Of a DNA stretch of 49,657 bases, positions 49,261 through 49,657 are shown piece after piece. Location of the stretch: NCBI GenBank assembly GCA_020247055.1, contig JADCJL010000003.1:1-49657 (forward strand). Reading direction: 5' to 3'. The position numbers were made by a program, and so were the translations under genes. The notes below the pieces were generated by a model. The model saw nothing but the letters and a program-made list of their open reading frames with translations. It ran no database searches and had not been told where the DNA came from. The DNA comes from Acidobacteriaceae bacterium. GTDB taxonomy: Bacteria > Acidobacteriota > Terriglobia > Bryobacterales > Bryobacteraceae. How positions within the stretch are numbered: the first letter of the stretch is position 1; every line of letters starts with the position of its first letter.

Positions 49261-49657
49261 CTAGTGTCCGGTAAACATTCTTCGAGCGGGGCGCAACTAT
49301 CGTGGAATCGATTGATTGCGGTCGAATCTCCTCGGGAACGATTGGAACGGGTCGTCGGGACAATTTGACCACTTCCGCACCCTCCCCGGGGTGGTGGCTT
49401 CGGTACAAAATGTTGCATGAATTCTGGTCGCACCGTCTTTGCCCAACTGCTCGCCGAAATACCGCACAAAGAATTCCAGAAGGGTGTGGCCCGTTACAAC
49501 GGCGATCGCTACTTGAAGAAGTTCTCTTGTTGGGACCAGTATCTAACGATGGCCTTCGCTCAGCTTCCTTACCGCGAGAGCCTCCGCGATATCGAAAACT
49601 GCCTCTACTCCATGCGTGGGAAGCTCTATCATATGGGTACTCGCGGCTCGGTGGCCC
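49261..49657 (+). mobile_element. Left end of an IS4-family element (runs off the window)
   Basis: The transposase start at 49417 is preceded by about 150 nt of non-coding DNA. I place the left tip near 49261, at TAGTGTCCGGTAAACATT, because IS4 elements of this subgroup often begin with a similar TGTCCGG string; this is from memory and the right end is not in view. The gap 49166-49260 holds no gene. Confidence 0.55.
49417..49657 (+). CDS. IS4-family transposase, N-terminal part (3' end outside window)
   Basis: 80 codons are visible: 'MNSGRTVFAQLLAEIPHKEF', 'KKFSCWDQYLTMAFAQLPYRESLRDIENCLYSM', 'KLYHMGTRG'. This is the DUF4372 N-terminal domain found on IS4 transposases ('SCWDQ....AFAQLTYRESLRDIE'). 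The DDE core is beyond the edge, so completeness cannot be judged. Confidence 0.88.
   Translation, partial: MNSGRTVFAQLLAEIPHKEFQKGVARYNGDRYLKKFSCWDQYLTMAFAQLPYRESLRDIENCLYSMRGKLYHMGTRGSVA

Noticed and set aside
1-49657. CRISPR array or prophage
   Set aside because: No regularly spaced direct repeats and no phage structural or integrase genes were seen.

Overview
The window is 49.7 kb of high-GC bacterial chromosome, dense with genes on both strands. It most resembles an acidobacterium of the Solibacter/Bryobacter type. This is an inference from gene content, not a database match: an Oar-like TonB-dependent receptor with an N-terminal carboxypeptidase-regulatory domain, a DUF1549/DUF1553 plus DUF1501 pair, a PmoA-like (DUF6807) protein, a YncE-like propeller fused to a phosphoesterase, NIPSNAP, FabZ-LpxA-LpxI lipid A genes and a decayed PEP-CTERM protein. 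The cell is Gram-negative: lipid A genes, TonB, TolC and RND components are all present. No rRNA, tRNA or CRISPR array was found.

Layout. 1-5.8 kb (minus): 5' part of a very large TonB-dependent receptor running off the left edge, then a methyltransferase, a Ycf48/BNR propeller protein and a small winged-helix-like protein. 5.9-6.7 kb (plus): an HpcH/HpaI-type aldolase. 6.7-12.5 kb (minus): the translation/transcription operon rimP-nusA-infB-ylxP(DUF503)-rbfA. 12.6-15 kb (minus): a histidine kinase and its OmpR-type regulator. 15-16.2 kb (minus): an M20 peptidase. 16.2-20.5 kb (plus): fabZ-lpxA-lpxI-Gfo/Idh oxidoreductase-TonB-like protein, tightly packed, plus a small membrane protein. 20.5-20.9 kb: a non-coding stretch full of hairpins, leading to a FliA/WhiG-type sigma factor. 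21.7-24.3 kb (minus): SppA and a Tat-exported TIM-barrel isomerase. 24.4-25.3 kb (plus): the PmoA-like protein. 25.3-30.8 kb (minus): a complete heavy-metal tripartite efflux operon (TolC-type channel, lipoprotein adaptor, CzcA/CusA pump). 30.9-37.8 kb (mostly plus): DUF1549/DUF1553, DUF1501, a small HMA-like protein, NIPSNAP (minus) and the YncE-phosphoesterase fusion. 37.8-39.7 kb (minus): MFS transporter and ROK-type kinase, with an intact LysR-type operator but a wrecked LysR gene beside it. 40.3-43.5 kb (minus): glycosyltransferase, GDP-mannose dehydratase and enolase-superfamily enzyme in one overlapping operon. 43.6-45.8 kb (plus): feoAB. 45.9-49.7 kb: a scrapyard of decayed and mobile DNA: a PEP-CTERM pseudogene, a Cys-rich mini-gene cut by an IS256-family element, a DUF1080 gene cut by the other end of the same element, an SDR gene, and the start of an IS4-family element at the right edge.

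Most notable observations: (i) rimP and infB, the genes on either side of nusA, are each preceded by the same arrangement of hairpin, six U, 9-10 nt and ATG, with no Shine-Dalgarno sequence next to the start, which suggests attenuation possibly involving NusA; (ii) the plus strand changes from G-rich to C-rich across this same operon regardless of gene direction; (iii) a perfect T-N11-A LysR box survives next to a LysR gene carrying a frameshift and a large internal deletion; (iv) the IS256 element has good terminal repeats, but its two flanks are fragments of different genes with no target duplication; (v) a cluster of hairpins, including a perfect 18-bp stem, lies upstream of the sigma factor.
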